Shown in pieces: positions 48,303 through 59,477 of a DNA stretch of 64,000 nucleotides. The stretch's first letter is position 1; every line of letters starts with the position of its first letter. The translations under genes were made by a program, and so were the position numbers. Under the pieces are notes generated by a model, which was not told the DNA's origin, ran no database searches, and saw only the letters and a program-made list of their open reading frames with translations. Source of the stretch: Pseudopithomyces maydicus (lineage: Eukaryota > Ascomycota > Dothideomycetes > Pleosporales > Didymosphaeriaceae); contig JANTUC010000008.1 in the NCBI GenBank assembly GCA_026873275.1, positions 1,674,001 through 1,738,000 on the forward strand. The letters run 5' to 3'.

Positions 48303-51100
48303 CACAAGAGGGGACGATAGCTTTTTTCAGCTATTTTCATCTAGTCAGCTACTCTGCTGCTACCTTCTCTGAAAACCTAAACAACAACACCACGGGATCC
48401 AGATACGTGCGAACTGAACCCGAGTGGCTCCAAACGCGCAATGATAATAGTCATCTTGCATACACATCTGCGTAATGCGCATCATAAACCCATATCGGCC
48501 AAACCATGATCCGGCCACACAATCGAACAATTTTTGATACCTCTTTATTACGACCGTTTTTCAATTGCCACAAGAGGGGATAACAACTTTTTTTTCCAAA
48601 TATTTCCATGTAGCCAGCTACTCTGCTGCTACGTTTTCCAAAAGCCTAAACAAGACCTAAACACAAGCCCATCTCATGGGAGAAAACGAGTGACAGTTTT
48701 CAATTAGGTACTTCAACACCTTTTTAAGATCAGCCTATGCAAAAGCAGGACACGCCACTTCTATCTTCTAGTTTGCTATTGGCTGGTGTCGGAATTATCT
48801 GGTTTCATCTTAAAGCCAATCATTGAACGACTGACTCCACCGGCCAACGCTTTTGTGTCGTCTACACATGGTCCCAGAGTCAACAGATAAGCCACGCCTT
48901 CGTCCAAATTTCATACGATACCAAGAAAAATCAGAAAGGAAGCACATCTTGGTCTAGTATGCATAGCATGGCTCCATCTTAACGAACAAGCCACGCCTTT
49001 ATCCAAAATTTATGCGATACCAGAAGCAAGGAAACACCACGCCTTGGTCTATAATACATAACATGGCTCCAGACTCAGCGAACGAGCCACACCTTCGTCC
49101 AAATCAGAGAGAAGGAAATACACCTTGGTCGAACACACCTAACATGGCTCTGAACTCAGCGAACGGGCCACGCCTTCGTCCAAATTTCATGCGATACCAA
49201 AAAATGTTAGAAAGGAAGCACATCTTGGTCTAACATATACAACATGGCTTTATCTCAGAAAATAAGCCACGCCTTCGAAATTTCATGCGACACCAAGACA
49301 TGTCAGAAAGGAAGCACATCTTGGTCTAGTATATACAACATGGCTTCATCTCAGAAAATAAGCCACGCCTTCGAAATTTCATGCGACACCAAGACATATC
49401 AGAAAGAATGAAATATATCTCGGTCTAGACGCATAAAATGGCTCCATACTCAGCAAATAAGCCATTCAGTTTCATGCGATACTACGACATCCCAGAAAGA
49501 AAAAAGGCCCACCTCGATCTGTCCACATAATATCCAGACTCGGTGAACAAGCCACACCTTCTTCCAAGCTTCATACGATATCAAGACCTATCAGAAAGAA
49601 TTGAACACACCTTGATGTATTCCCCATACAATGGCTCCAGACTCAGCGAATCAGCCATGCCTTTGTCCAAATTTTTTACAACACCCAGAAATATGAGAAG
49701 GAAGCACATCTTGATTTAGCATGCACAGCAAAGCTACAGACTCGACGAATGAGCCATGCCTTCGATCAGGTTTCATGCCATACCGAAACATATCAGAAAG
49801 ACAGAAAGAAGCACACCTCGGGCTAGCACGCATAACTTTGGCCCAAACCATCAGTGCTGTCTTTAATATCAGCATCTTCTGCAAACCACCTTTGCCAGGA
49901 ACTTCTTCAACGCCCATCAGAACCATCATTCTCCCAACATGAACTCACAATCCACCACAATCGCCTAGGGGATATGCAGCCGCAAGCAACAAATCAAGAA
50001 ATACATTACGAAAAAGCAAATTTCCGCGATTCATTCTTGAGCTAAAACAATAGACATTGATCCTCTAAAGCTCCTGATGGGAGTCTGTCAAGCTAAGTTG
50101 AAGGAGAGAAATCTCATCCTTTTCAACATGACGCCAGCTTCTTCGAGCGATATATCAGTATATCCCACAAAGCTCCCGAAGAGTCTCTCTATCCTTGTGA
50201 TAAGCCATTTCACAGCCATTATTCATCAGAAAGAAGTCACATCAAGCCAGCATAGAAAGGGCAACTTCCATAGATGCCCGGCATATGTGCACCGCATAAC
50301 CAAAGACTCATCATTCAATCGAACTCAGTCTTTTGGTTATTGTCGTAGGAACCTAGACAGATCATACCGACCCCAGCCAAAGGCAGACCAGACGCAACAG
50401 ATCCAAGAACAATGAGCACCGAAATAATACACCAAACACAAGATGAACTCATCATTCAATCAAGCTCAGTCTTTTGATCATCGTCTAAGGACCTAGACGA
50501 ACGGCTTATCACTTATCACAAGAGGGGAGACATCTTTTTACGACGATTTCCACCTATTCAGCTACTCTGCTGCCACATTTTCCAAACACGAAACAACACA
50601 AGGACCTAGACGGGTCATGCCGACTCCAACAAAAAGCAGTCAGACGCAACCGATTCATCAACAAGGAACATTAAAGAATTGACCGGTCAGTGTCTCAATT
50701 ATCATCGTGAGAACCTACAAAGGTAATGCTGACTCCAGCCAAAGACAGCCATGGTTTTCAATTAACGTCGTAAGGACCTGTACAAGTTATGCCGACTCCA
50801 GCCAAAGGCAGACCAGACACAAAGGACCCAATAACAATAAGCACCAAAACAATACACTTATCATGAGATGAACTCATCATTCAATCAAGCTCGGTCTTTT
50901 GGTTCTCATCTAGGGGCTTAGACAGGTGATGCCGACTCCAGCCAAAGGCAGCCAGAATCGATTCATCAACAAAGAGCATCACACAATTGACCAGTCAGTG
51001 TCTCGATTGTCATCGTGAGTTGTCACAAGAGGAGATGACAGCTTTTTTCAACCATTTCCATCTAGTCAGCTCCATACTCAGCTGCCAATTTGTCAAAAAC
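48303..51100 (+). repeat. Dispersed repeat family R2, four copies of about 85 bp
   Basis: CACAAGAGGGGA, a T-rich stretch, TTTCCATCTAGTCAGC and TACTCTGCTGCTAC occur in this order starting at about 48303, 48569, 50517 and 51024. The last two lie among R1 copies, so R1 and R2 may once have formed one larger unit. A related TTTTCATCTGGTCAGCCAC is seen alone near 16057. Confidence 0.75.
48885..49850 (+). repeat. Minisatellite of about ten ~80-103 bp units
   Basis: Units begin with AGCCACGCCTTCGTCCAAATT, continue with TCATGCGATACCAAGACAT, CAGAAAGGAAGCACATCTTG and GTCTAG, then end with CATAACATGGCTCCAGACTC and AGCGAA. Units start near 48890, 48985, 49084, 49167, 49265, 49361, 49461, 49551, 49651 and 49750. 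Neighbouring units at 49167-49361 are the most alike, so parts of the array are recent. There are no unique spacers between units, so it is not a CRISPR-like array. Confidence 0.88.
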
Positions 51101-51801
51101 ACAAAATGTCATCGCAAGAACCTAGACAGGACATGCCGACTCCAGCAAAAGACAGCCATACGCAACGGACTCATCAACAAGAAGAACTAAACAATTGACC
51201 AAACACGCGATGGCGAATGTAACTGACGAGGGCGCCGAGAGCATCCCAGCACTGTGGAAGCTTCACTCAATCAAGTTTCAGCAGATTTAAATACATTTCG
51301 ATGGAATGACCCCACGCGCGCGCGACTCGCTGGGAAAGGCTGTTGATGGGGGCAAGGGGCTCCGCACGTTTTGATTGGCTCTCGTTCTCTTGTACCTGAA
51401 ACGCGGGCGCTTCCGACGAACGACTAGCACCACTCCTCCACTCACAGTCCGGCGCAACATGAATCTCGAAAGTTTTAGCGACCATGCTAGACCAGTACTG
51501 CAGAGGAGTTTATGTCAATTCCAAACAGCGCCTAATGGAGCCTCAAAACCGGACCATGGCCCACAGGCATGCGCTGTGTGTCGTTGCCTCACATCGAGGA
51601 CGTGTCTGACAACCTTGTTCCTTTCCCTTTGTCTCTCTTTTTGCGAATCTTTCGCGTCCGTCGATCGTTCAGTCTCTTAGTTGTGGGCTTTCCTTTCGCT
51701 GTTCTTTCGTTGCGTCTAGATTAGCTTTAGCCCACGCGCCCGGCTTCGCAAGCTGTCTGCATATTGTCGCCGTCGCCACTTTTCCAATTCGGGCTCATTC
51801 G

Positions 51802-53398
51802 ATGAAGGCGATGGTATCTCTTTTAATATGGCTGCTGGCAGCACAAATGTCTCTTGTAATAGCAGGACCTTTGCCACTTCTGCGGCGTCAGTTCTCGTGA
51901 GTGGATTCACTCTTCATGGAGGCCTTATGATTGATTTTAGCAGTTCTCTACACTACTTGAACACCTCGTCAGCTATATCAGCACCGTCTTCTGGGATTTT
52001 CGGAAGTCAATCTGCGTCCGTAGCCACGTCTACCATTAGCTCTGCGGCCAAAGATGTAAAGGCCGATACAGCAGTCCTCGTCGAGCCAATCGACCACACT
52101 GTATTCACCCGGACCGAAGCTGCGATCACATTTGTGAATCCAAAGGGCGATCCAATGGCGACCCAGGCCGAACAAACCGTTCTATCAACGTCTTATATCA
52201 CAAAGCCATCATCTACAACAGAGTCTATACCCAAAACATCGCCCAGCGCGTCCAGCGTCACCCCAGTAGAGACATCCACTCCCACAAAGGATCGTAACCC
52301 CTCCGCGGAATCAAGTGAGCAAGCTTCACCAACACCGTCCGGGCGCGCAACGGATAATACCACTACCGGTGATAGCTCTCCTCAAGCACCCATGTTCACT
52401 TACGATCCCGAGGGAGACGCGACCGAGACCGTGCCATCCAGCACATCCACGTCCACATCTACGTCCACATCCACATCGACGTCTACATCTACATCCACAA
52501 TCACGATCTCGAGCTTCATCACCCTCACTCAAATCCCGAACACCACCGCAGCCCAAGACACCACCCGTCCATCCTGCACCAAATCTCCACATACAAACTC
52601 TACACCACAGCTCTCATCCATCTCTCCCAACTCGGAGACCCAGCTCCCACAGGCCCCACACTCCTCTCAACGAAGTATCATCTTCATAACCTCCACGGAG
52701 TACACAACTATCTACCCCTCCTCCCCACCCACCACGGAGACCCCGCTCCCAGAAACCTCTCCATCTCCAACGCCCACCCCTCCTCCCGCCGAACTATCCG
52801 CACCAAGCGAAACGAGCTCGTCAACTCCCCCACCGCTCCCCACAACCTCGCTCTCGCCTCCCCCTTTCGTGCTTCCATCTGAAGAGCCGGCTCCCACGCC
52901 GAGTCTATCCGCCTCTGCGGATATATCTTCGACCACAGCTGAGATTACGAGCACGAGCACGAGCACTAGCACATCTACCGACGCCTCGCCCCCACCTGCA
53001 GAATCCGCACCAACTCAAACTCAAACACCAACACCTGCTCCGGGCCCAGGCTCAGGGTTCACATACCCGACGCCTCGCCCCGCGGCGTCAGATGCTGCTT
53101 CGGCGACGAGTTCGGCCGGGACTTCGGCGGTGGAGGCAACATCTTCGTCGATAGAGATACCTTCCTCGTCAGCAGTGGAGGTCACATCCTCGTTAGTGGT
53201 AGAGCCAACACCCTCGTCTTCAACGGTGGCGCCAACATCAACCGGGCCCCTCATCGTCGTGCCGATCGAGTCGGGGCAGATATTCACAGTCACGGAGACC
53301 GAGACGGAGACGCAGACGCAGACGCAGACGCAGACGGTGACTGAGAGGGGGCGGAGACGGTTACGGTTACGGTTACTGCGGCGGCGACGGGGATGTAG
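51802..53398 (+). CDS. Secreted Ser/Thr-rich mucin-like protein, frame broken near its end
   Basis: The start at 51802 gives a strong signal peptide (MKAMVSLLIWLLAAQMSLV) ending before GPLPLLRRQF. A 47-bp intron (51897-51943) joins it to SSLHYLNTSSAISAP; the frame open from 51828 is only the unspliced shadow. Nearly all of the mature part is Ser/Thr/Pro/Glu-rich, with an ST dipeptide run (52440-52500), Pro-rich stretches and a TETETETQTQTQTQTVTE tract. It is expected to be heavily O-glycosylated and to sit in or on the wall. After that tract the frame turns into Arg-rich nonsense. One added base in the G5 run 53347-53351 gives ETVTVTVTAAATGM and a stop at 53396-53398, continuing the repeat pattern (516 residues). 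No GPI signal is seen. Function unknown. Confidence 0.72.
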
Positions 53399-54678
53399 CG
53401 TCGTAGCATCGTGGTGTTGGTGGGTTAGTGGATGGGTGGATTGAGGGGATGAATGGGCGAGGAGAGAGATGGGTTTGTCTTGCGATCATTGGTGCAAGAA
53501 CCTGTTTGTATAGGGCATGCTGACTCTGGCTAGAGGCAAAGCAGCGAAAGGTAAATTAGCGAAGGGTAAACCGGATGGAACGGAAACCGAGTGGAACGGA
53601 TCTATCGACAAGGAGCAGCAAGCAAACGACCAAACGGAGAGGGTGAGAGTAATTCATGGGTGGATGGGTGGATAAACGGATACCGAGGGAATGGGAGGAG
53701 AATTTGTACGTATAGCACGGTATAGTGTGGCGTGGTTTGGATACCCTTTGATTTGTGGTGAGGATGTATGTAATTCGTTGGTGGACGTCGGCGTCGGGGT
53801 GGTAATGGCGGTGGTGAAGGGGCATGTCAGGGAGAGTGTGGTGAGCAAGTATGGGATGTGATGGTACGTACAGTACAGTAATGCGAGATATGGATACATG
53901 TATACATATATACACACACATGTATGCATCCTCCGTCAGCTTCAAACCGCACTATATCACACCACACACACCACCACACAAATCACATCGATCAGACAGA
54001 TAGACAGACACCCATACCAGAATCATAACAATGCATTACACAAACGCCTATCATATCCAATCCAAATCCCCCCACCCATCATCCCTCATCCCTCATCCAT
54101 CCATCAATAAAAAGATAAGTATCTAATATAAAACGGCAACTCCAGCCCAGGGGTATCCATCCACAAGCTGATCCACCTCTCCCTCTCCCTCTCCTCCTGC
54201 GCACGAAAAAGAATAAAAAGAAACAAGCGAATCCCCACACACAATCGCTTCGTAAGCCCCAGCCAGCATGCATGCATGCAGGAATGCCACCCTCATCCGA
54301 TTGGTCCTATCCTATCCTATCCCACAGAAAGAACATATGTGTAACTATAGAGATAGAGATGGGTACCCCGCAGAAGCATTACACATACATACATACGTTC
54401 GTCCATGCGTTAGATCCCAGTCTAGCCAGTTCTTGCCTTGCCTTGCCTTGTCATGCCATGCCATGCCATACCAGTCGTAACGTGCGTAGATGAGAGTTGA
54501 GGTTCATTCGTTCAATCGATCGACCGATCGATCGGTAGCGCCAAGCGTGCATGTCGGGGTGTGAGAAAAAAAAGAAGCCAGGAAGTCGTGTGTATCCATG
54601 TACACACATACATGCACGCATACATGAACCCGCCACCTTCAACGGCAGCACCACACATGCGCAAATACACCTCCGCGT
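53399..54678. repeat. Spacer with decayed R1 copy and microsatellites
   Basis: A decayed R1 copy lies at about 53490-53640 (CAAGAACCTG, GACTCTGGCTAGAGGCAAAG, GATCTATCGACAAGGAGCA). Simple repeats: ATCC/ATCCCTC units at 54078-54106, CATGC near 54266-54282, CATA near 54383-54397, CCTTG then CATGC units at 54433-54470 and ATCGATCG units near 54515-54535. No supported gene. Confidence 0.6.
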
Positions 54679-56655
54679 CTACGCCTCGGGAATCTTCTGC
54701 TCGGCATTGACCGCCGCACTATTGTTGAACATTGAGAAATTGCCGAACCACGACCCGCGGTTCGCCGCCTTCCTCGCGCGCTGCTCCTCCTCCGTGTTCT
54801 GCACCAGGCGCAGCGGACGCATCTGCTTGCCCGTCATGGTGCTCGTCATCTCGCGGCGGGGCGGGCTCGGCGTGTCGATCTCAGAGGCCGACTTGGTGTC
54901 GATGTCCTCCTTGTCGTCCTTGGGCGGCGCACTGGTCGAGGGCACCCTCGACGAAGGGTTGCTGTTGGTGGTGTTGATGGGGATGCCGAAGAAGGAGTTC
55001 CTGGGGGACACCAGGCCGGGGGACAACGGGGCTGCGGCGGCGGGCGGCGCGCGGAACATGTTCGTTACGATGCTGCCGGAGGGGACCTCGGAGGTGGAGC
55101 GGCGGTGGTAGTTTTCGCTGCTGGAGGCTCTGGACGTTTGGGAGCGCTGGAGGGGGATTCTGGGCGCGGTGTCGGGGTCTTCGTTGAGGTTGCTGCGGGG
55201 GGCGTTGGCGTAGCTCATGGGGCGGGGCTTGTTGCGGCCGCCGCCCATGACGGATTTGGCGCGCTGGAGGAAGCCGCTTTCGGCGGTTTGGTCGGTTTCC
55301 TTGGGGGCGGTGGGGGAGGAAGCTCCTTGTTTGTGTTGGGGGCGGCGCCGGTGGAGGTCTCGTCTTCGTCGCCGCCGAGGACGGATTCGAAGCCTTGGTG
55401 CTGGAGGAGACGGCCGATGATCTTGTTGATGTAGAGGGTGAGGGCCTTGTTCTGGTCTTTCAAACCAGTGACTTCGTGCTCCAACTTGCGGACGACTTCT
55501 CCTCCTCGGCTTCGGTGCCTTCCAGGTCGCCGAGCTCGTCTGCGAGGCTGTTCATAGGACCGTTGCGGGAAGGAGCGCGCTCCGAGTGCGACGAAGAGGG
55601 ACGCAGGAAGTCACCGCGGCTCAGTGTTCCATTCAGCGTCTTCTCTCCGAGAAGCAGCTGGAAGCTGTCGTTATCTTCGATGAGCCGGGCGTTGGCCATT
55701 CGCAGGTCGACCATCTGCTTCTCCAACTCGCGCATGCGGCCCCCACCCGCATTGTCCATCTCCATCATCTTGATCTGCAGCTCAGCCAGCTCGAGGCGCA
55801 GGTCTTCGATAATCTGATCTTTCTGGTGGATGAGCTTGGAGTGGTTGCGTGAGTCGCTTCGCTGGACGGTGGATGGCGGGGCGAAGGAATTGACAGAATC
55901 CACATTCTGCGAAGAGCTGTTGCGGGATGGGTTCTGGCGGAAGCTCGCTGCACGGTGTCAGTATAATTCACGATTCTCGGGGGGATGGTGGGTGACGCAC
56001 ATGTCCGTGACAACTTGCCTTCCTCGCCGTCGCTGCCCTCGACGTTCTTCTTGGCCATGGTCTCCTTGAGGCGCTGGATGGTCTCCTGCAGTTCGTCGAC
56101 ACGGGTCTGGGCCTCGTCCTTGTCCTTCATGGTCTGGGCTCGCTCGGCCTCGTAGATGCCTTCGAGCTCGCGCTGCTGGCGTGTGAGCTTCTGCTTGTCG
56201 GCCTCGAGGGACTCTGCCCTCTCCTCCTCCTCGTGGGCACGCTCCTCGAGCTTCGCCTGCTCTTTGAGGGCCTCGTCCAGTCTTGCGTTGAGCACGTCGA
56301 CCTGCTTCTGGCGCTCCTCGGCCTCCAGCTCGGCCTTGTTCAATCGCTCCTTGAGGTCGGCCAGGAAGGCGGCCTGCTCCTCCCGGGCATCCTCGTCGTT
56401 GGAGTCGGCCTGCGATGCGCTCATGCTGAGGTTGGAGGGTGCACCAGGCTTGCGGACGGAGGCGCGGGCAGAGACGGGCGAGCCATTAACTCCCGAGCGG
56501 ACGGGGCGTGGCCTCTGGGTGCTGCTTGGGCCGTTTGCGTTGGGCGTGGACCCCCGGCGGGCGGGGTTGGCTGGCGTGGTCGAGGCGCTCTTGGTGGCAG
56601 CATCGCGGCCCGGGGTGCTTGGTGGCGCTGGCTTTCTTGCTGTGGTTGCAGACAT
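54679..56655 (-). CDS. Coiled-coil protein with Ser/Thr/Pro-rich ends, two frame breaks
   Basis: The first true ATG is at 56655 (MSATTARKPAPPSTPGRD). One intron at 55948-56000 joins SRTS to SFRQNPSRN. After a Ser/Pro/Arg-rich head, a long heptad region spans about residues 95-215 (FLADLKERLNKAELEAEERQ, then KLTRQQRELEGIYEAERAQ). A second coiled coil follows (KDQIIEDLRLELAELQIKMM), then a conserved-looking helix GLKDQNKALTLYINKIIGRL and a Ser/Pro-rich tail. Frame breaks: one base is missing within 55494-55503 (EAEEEK to VVRKLEHEV), not in a long run. A second lies in the G5 run 55303-55307 (ELPPPPP to KETDQTAESGFLQRAK). With both, the CDS is 641 residues. I recall similar unnamed coiled-coil proteins in filamentous ascomycetes but no function. 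A structural or scaffold role is inference. Confidence 0.75.
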
Positions 56656-57734
56656 GTCGGCGGCGGTAGTGGTGTTGCGGGTGGTTGCGTTGTTGTGCGC
56701 TGAAACCACAGCCAGGGACTCGGAGCTGGTTCGCGGGCTTCTGTGTGGCCCCAAATATAGCGCGTCCTCAGTCGTCCAACGGTGAGTGACGGGGCCGTGG
56801 CTATGGCGCTTGGCGGGCGTGGAGCAGGTGGAGAAACGGGCGGCCCAGCGACGTCAGGTCAGACACAGCGAGAGGGAGGATTCGGATCTGAGGCTCTGAG
56901 CTGGTGTTTGGGGGAGCGAGGAGGCAGCACGAGCATGTGTTGATCTCATATGTTTCGCATAAGAGCTGCTGTCAGGAAGCCCTGCATTAGGGGGAGGGCA
57001 GGCCAGTCAGTGCGGAGGACAGCGTTGCTAGCCTACCGCTCACCTAGGAAACCACCGATGTGACCCTGCCAATGCCAGCACGCCCGCCGCACTGCGTTGG
57101 CTCAACATGCGCGTGCACCAGATACACTTTAGCCCATCCTGCCCCCATGCAGTCGTCGAGTGAGCGTCGCTGAAACATGAAACATTGGGAGCGCCTCCGA
57201 CAGTTCGCCGCCAGCGTCATCCTCTGCGCCGCTGCCCACTGCCCACGCTGCACTGGTTCCCGGGAAGCGCTACACGCTGAGGCGGCGGCGCTGCCAGTCT
57301 GATACATAGCCCGCGGCACATGTCATCTGCATCCATCCATGAACCAGGCCTGGGCCGCCTTGCTGTTGCCATGGGACGACGCCCAGAGAGTGAAGGCTGC
57401 TGTCCCGAGCGCGCACCCATCGTCAGGAGATCCCTACCCACGATTCAGCACACACTCATCTCCTCTCCGCTAGCACCATCACCAGACGAATCAATTCTGC
57501 ATTAGCCTTTGGGCGAGGAAACGCAGTTAATTTATTCAATGGCGAACAGACACTGGCCGACTGCCCGTGCTCCTGCTGTCACCATGGCAATTTCAATTTC
57601 TAGGTTCGGACAAGGTCACGTGACATTCCCCCCGATAGACCCGACCAAAACGTAGATCCGACCCGTGGAGCCGATCCGTCATCCGCAGCAATAGCCCTCT
57701 CGTACAGTTGTTACACATGTCATTGCTGACAAGC
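56656..57734. other. 1.1-kb spacer without a supported gene
   Basis: Between the start of the coiled-coil gene and the end of the methyltransferase gene. GC-rich, with short chance frames only. Confidence 0.5.
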
Positions 57735-58675
57735 TTACGTCTCCTTAACCGCTGTCACAATTACGCTGGGAAAGCTCACCACACCGTCTTCGCACTTGCT
57801 CCATTCCTCCAGCCCATCCACAATCAACTTCTTGTCTGCCTCGTCCAATTCCGATGTCTTAATAATTTGTCCAAAACCCATCACTAAGCCCGGTTTCACC
57901 TGTGGCCGCCACTGCATCTGGGCAGACATGGACACGTCTTTGATCTGGCTGTGTGCGTACCCGGCGGCAAGTACATGAGAGACCAGCTTGCGACCGAGGT
58001 ATGGGTCTGCACCTTTGGACAGCCCGAGAACGGGGAACGTCTCTAGCCATCGCTTCATGCCTGGGTTCTCAGGGTAGGCGAAAAACAATCCCATGTCGCC
58101 TTCCTTGAGCGAGATGGTGCCGTTCGCTGTGCATGCTTTGCGCATTTGCTCAATAGCCACCAGTTGGTCGTTGGTGTGCATGATGGCCTGTTCGAGATTG
58201 TGAGCATAACATTTCGCTGCCAGATTTGAATACCACCTACCGCATGACTGTACACGAGATTGCATCCACCATTCAGTGCCTCGAATCCTTCCACGTCGAC
58301 AAGCTTGTCCAGATTGCAGGCATCACCGTGAACATAGCGTACGTTCTTCGCCCCAGCTTTTTCTGCGGCTTCTTTTGCCAGCTACTTTGGAATTAGTATC
58401 TGTTATATGTGAAAATGTAAGCATCAATAACCTACCTTTATCGACTCCTCGTCAATGTCCACCCCAAGCACCGTAAGCTCCGGATACAGCTGTGCAATAT
58501 CAAGCGTGATGCCTCCTGGTCCGCACCCCACCTCGCATACCACCGAACCCGCAGGCAAAGCATCAATGATGGGCTTCAAGTGTGGAACATCTGGCATCAT
58601 CCGTCGGTTCTGCATAGCTCTACGCATCAAGTCTGATCCAGATGCCATCCAATCTTTCTGGTTTTCAGAAGCCAT
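57735..58675 (-). CDS. Class I SAM-dependent methyltransferase (UbiE/Methyltransf_11-like)
   Basis: Three exons (58436-58675, 58241-58381, 57735-58187) with introns of 54 and 53 bp; 277 residues, frame intact. Motif I is EVGCGPGGIT (about 48-57) and the acidic end of strand 2 is LGVDID (70-75). A DACNLDKL segment matches motif II, and CNLVYSHAAIMHTND the post-II loop. The first exon lacks a targeting sequence, suggesting a cytosolic enzyme. The intron 1 acceptor used is the second AG (CCAAAGTAG); the first would put a stop in frame. The substrate cannot be inferred: related fungal enzymes act on small molecules and often lie in secondary-metabolite clusters, but no such cluster is visible here. 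Confidence 0.88.
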
Positions 58676-59477
58676 GATAATGGAATTTTGGGGTCAATTC
58701 TCACAGTAAAAACTCGTGTGATGTTCGATGATGAATTGAAGAAGCGTGTGAGCTTAAAGAATCATGGGAAGCCATGTTTATATCATGAGAAAATTCGTGT
58801 TCGCCCAAGTCTTGCTCCTAGAAGGGCGGCGGGTTATGCCAAGCTTTTGACATTACTGCCCAGAAGAGGTAAGCGCGATGCTGATCGTGGTAGCAAATGT
58901 AACGACCGCAGTACAGCGCTGAGGTAGAATTGACGTGAGTCACTGTACTTCATTATTATTGGACGCATAAAGATATCTCCGTGCTCGAAAAATAGCCCTT
59001 TTCGTAGCGCACTACTGCATGCGGTAATTTACGACGTTTTCGCTCCAGCCGCGTTCCACTCAGTTCTATGGTGAATCGCCCATTACGTTCTCGTGCGACT
59101 GCTTCGCTGCAGGTGGAAGCTTAAGCTTGCGCAAGCTTCAGCATACCCTCTTAGCACTCTTACCTTGTGGCGAGGACTTTCTTTTGTCCTGTAGAAGCCC
59201 CTCGCCCTTTCGCAACCAATCGCCGTCTTTCGGCGAATTTTGCTCGCAGCAATGTTAAAACACCAAGCTAATTTGTCAGCATTACCTTCACCATCCACGG
59301 ACGACTACCGCACGACTACATAAGCATATCGGCCCCTCAAATAGATGACGAAATCCTCGTGAAACCTCCAGACCCCCAAAAACCCATACATATACACATA
59401 CACCTGAATATACCCACTCCAAGGATCCCACGATCCCTCCCCCACCCACCCTGGCTCTCAAACCCTCCCTCCGCAAA
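58676..59477. other. 800-bp divergent promoter spacer
   Basis: Lies between the divergent methyltransferase and DsbA-like genes. An inverted AAGCTTGCGCAAGCTT palindrome is present near 59124-59139. No gene supported. Confidence 0.45.

Larger units (their letters stand above)
43571..51200 (+). repeat. Dispersed repeat family R1, at least 14 degenerate copies
   Basis: The core GACTCCAGCCAAAGGCA is preceded by TCGTAAGGACCTAGACAG and a short ATGCC spacer, and followed by GACCAGACGCAAC, GATTCATCAACAAG and CACCAAACAATTGACC. All copies I found are on the plus strand, with cores near 43571, 44529, 44676, 45117, 45271, 46176, 46550, 47249, 47553, 50369, 50622, 50731, 50793, 50933 and 51138, and a decayed one near 53519. 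Some copies extend to about 250 bp (47.2-47.95 kb) with a shared GGTGAAA-ATGCACCATGGCTGAA segment. No terminal inverted repeats or open frame, so it is not a recognisable transposon. Confidence 0.8.
42617..51801. other. 9-kb repeat-rich block without intact genes
   Basis: Made of degenerate tandem arrays and dispersed repeats described separately. Frames are short and broken. The base composition is not extremely A/T-rich, so strong RIP decay is not obvious. It sits between the palmitoyltransferase-like gene and the Ser/Thr-rich secreted protein. Confidence 0.7.

Noticed and set aside
48885..49850. CRISPR-like array
   Set aside because: Units are directly adjacent, degenerate and without unique spacers, and the genome is eukaryotic; it is a minisatellite.
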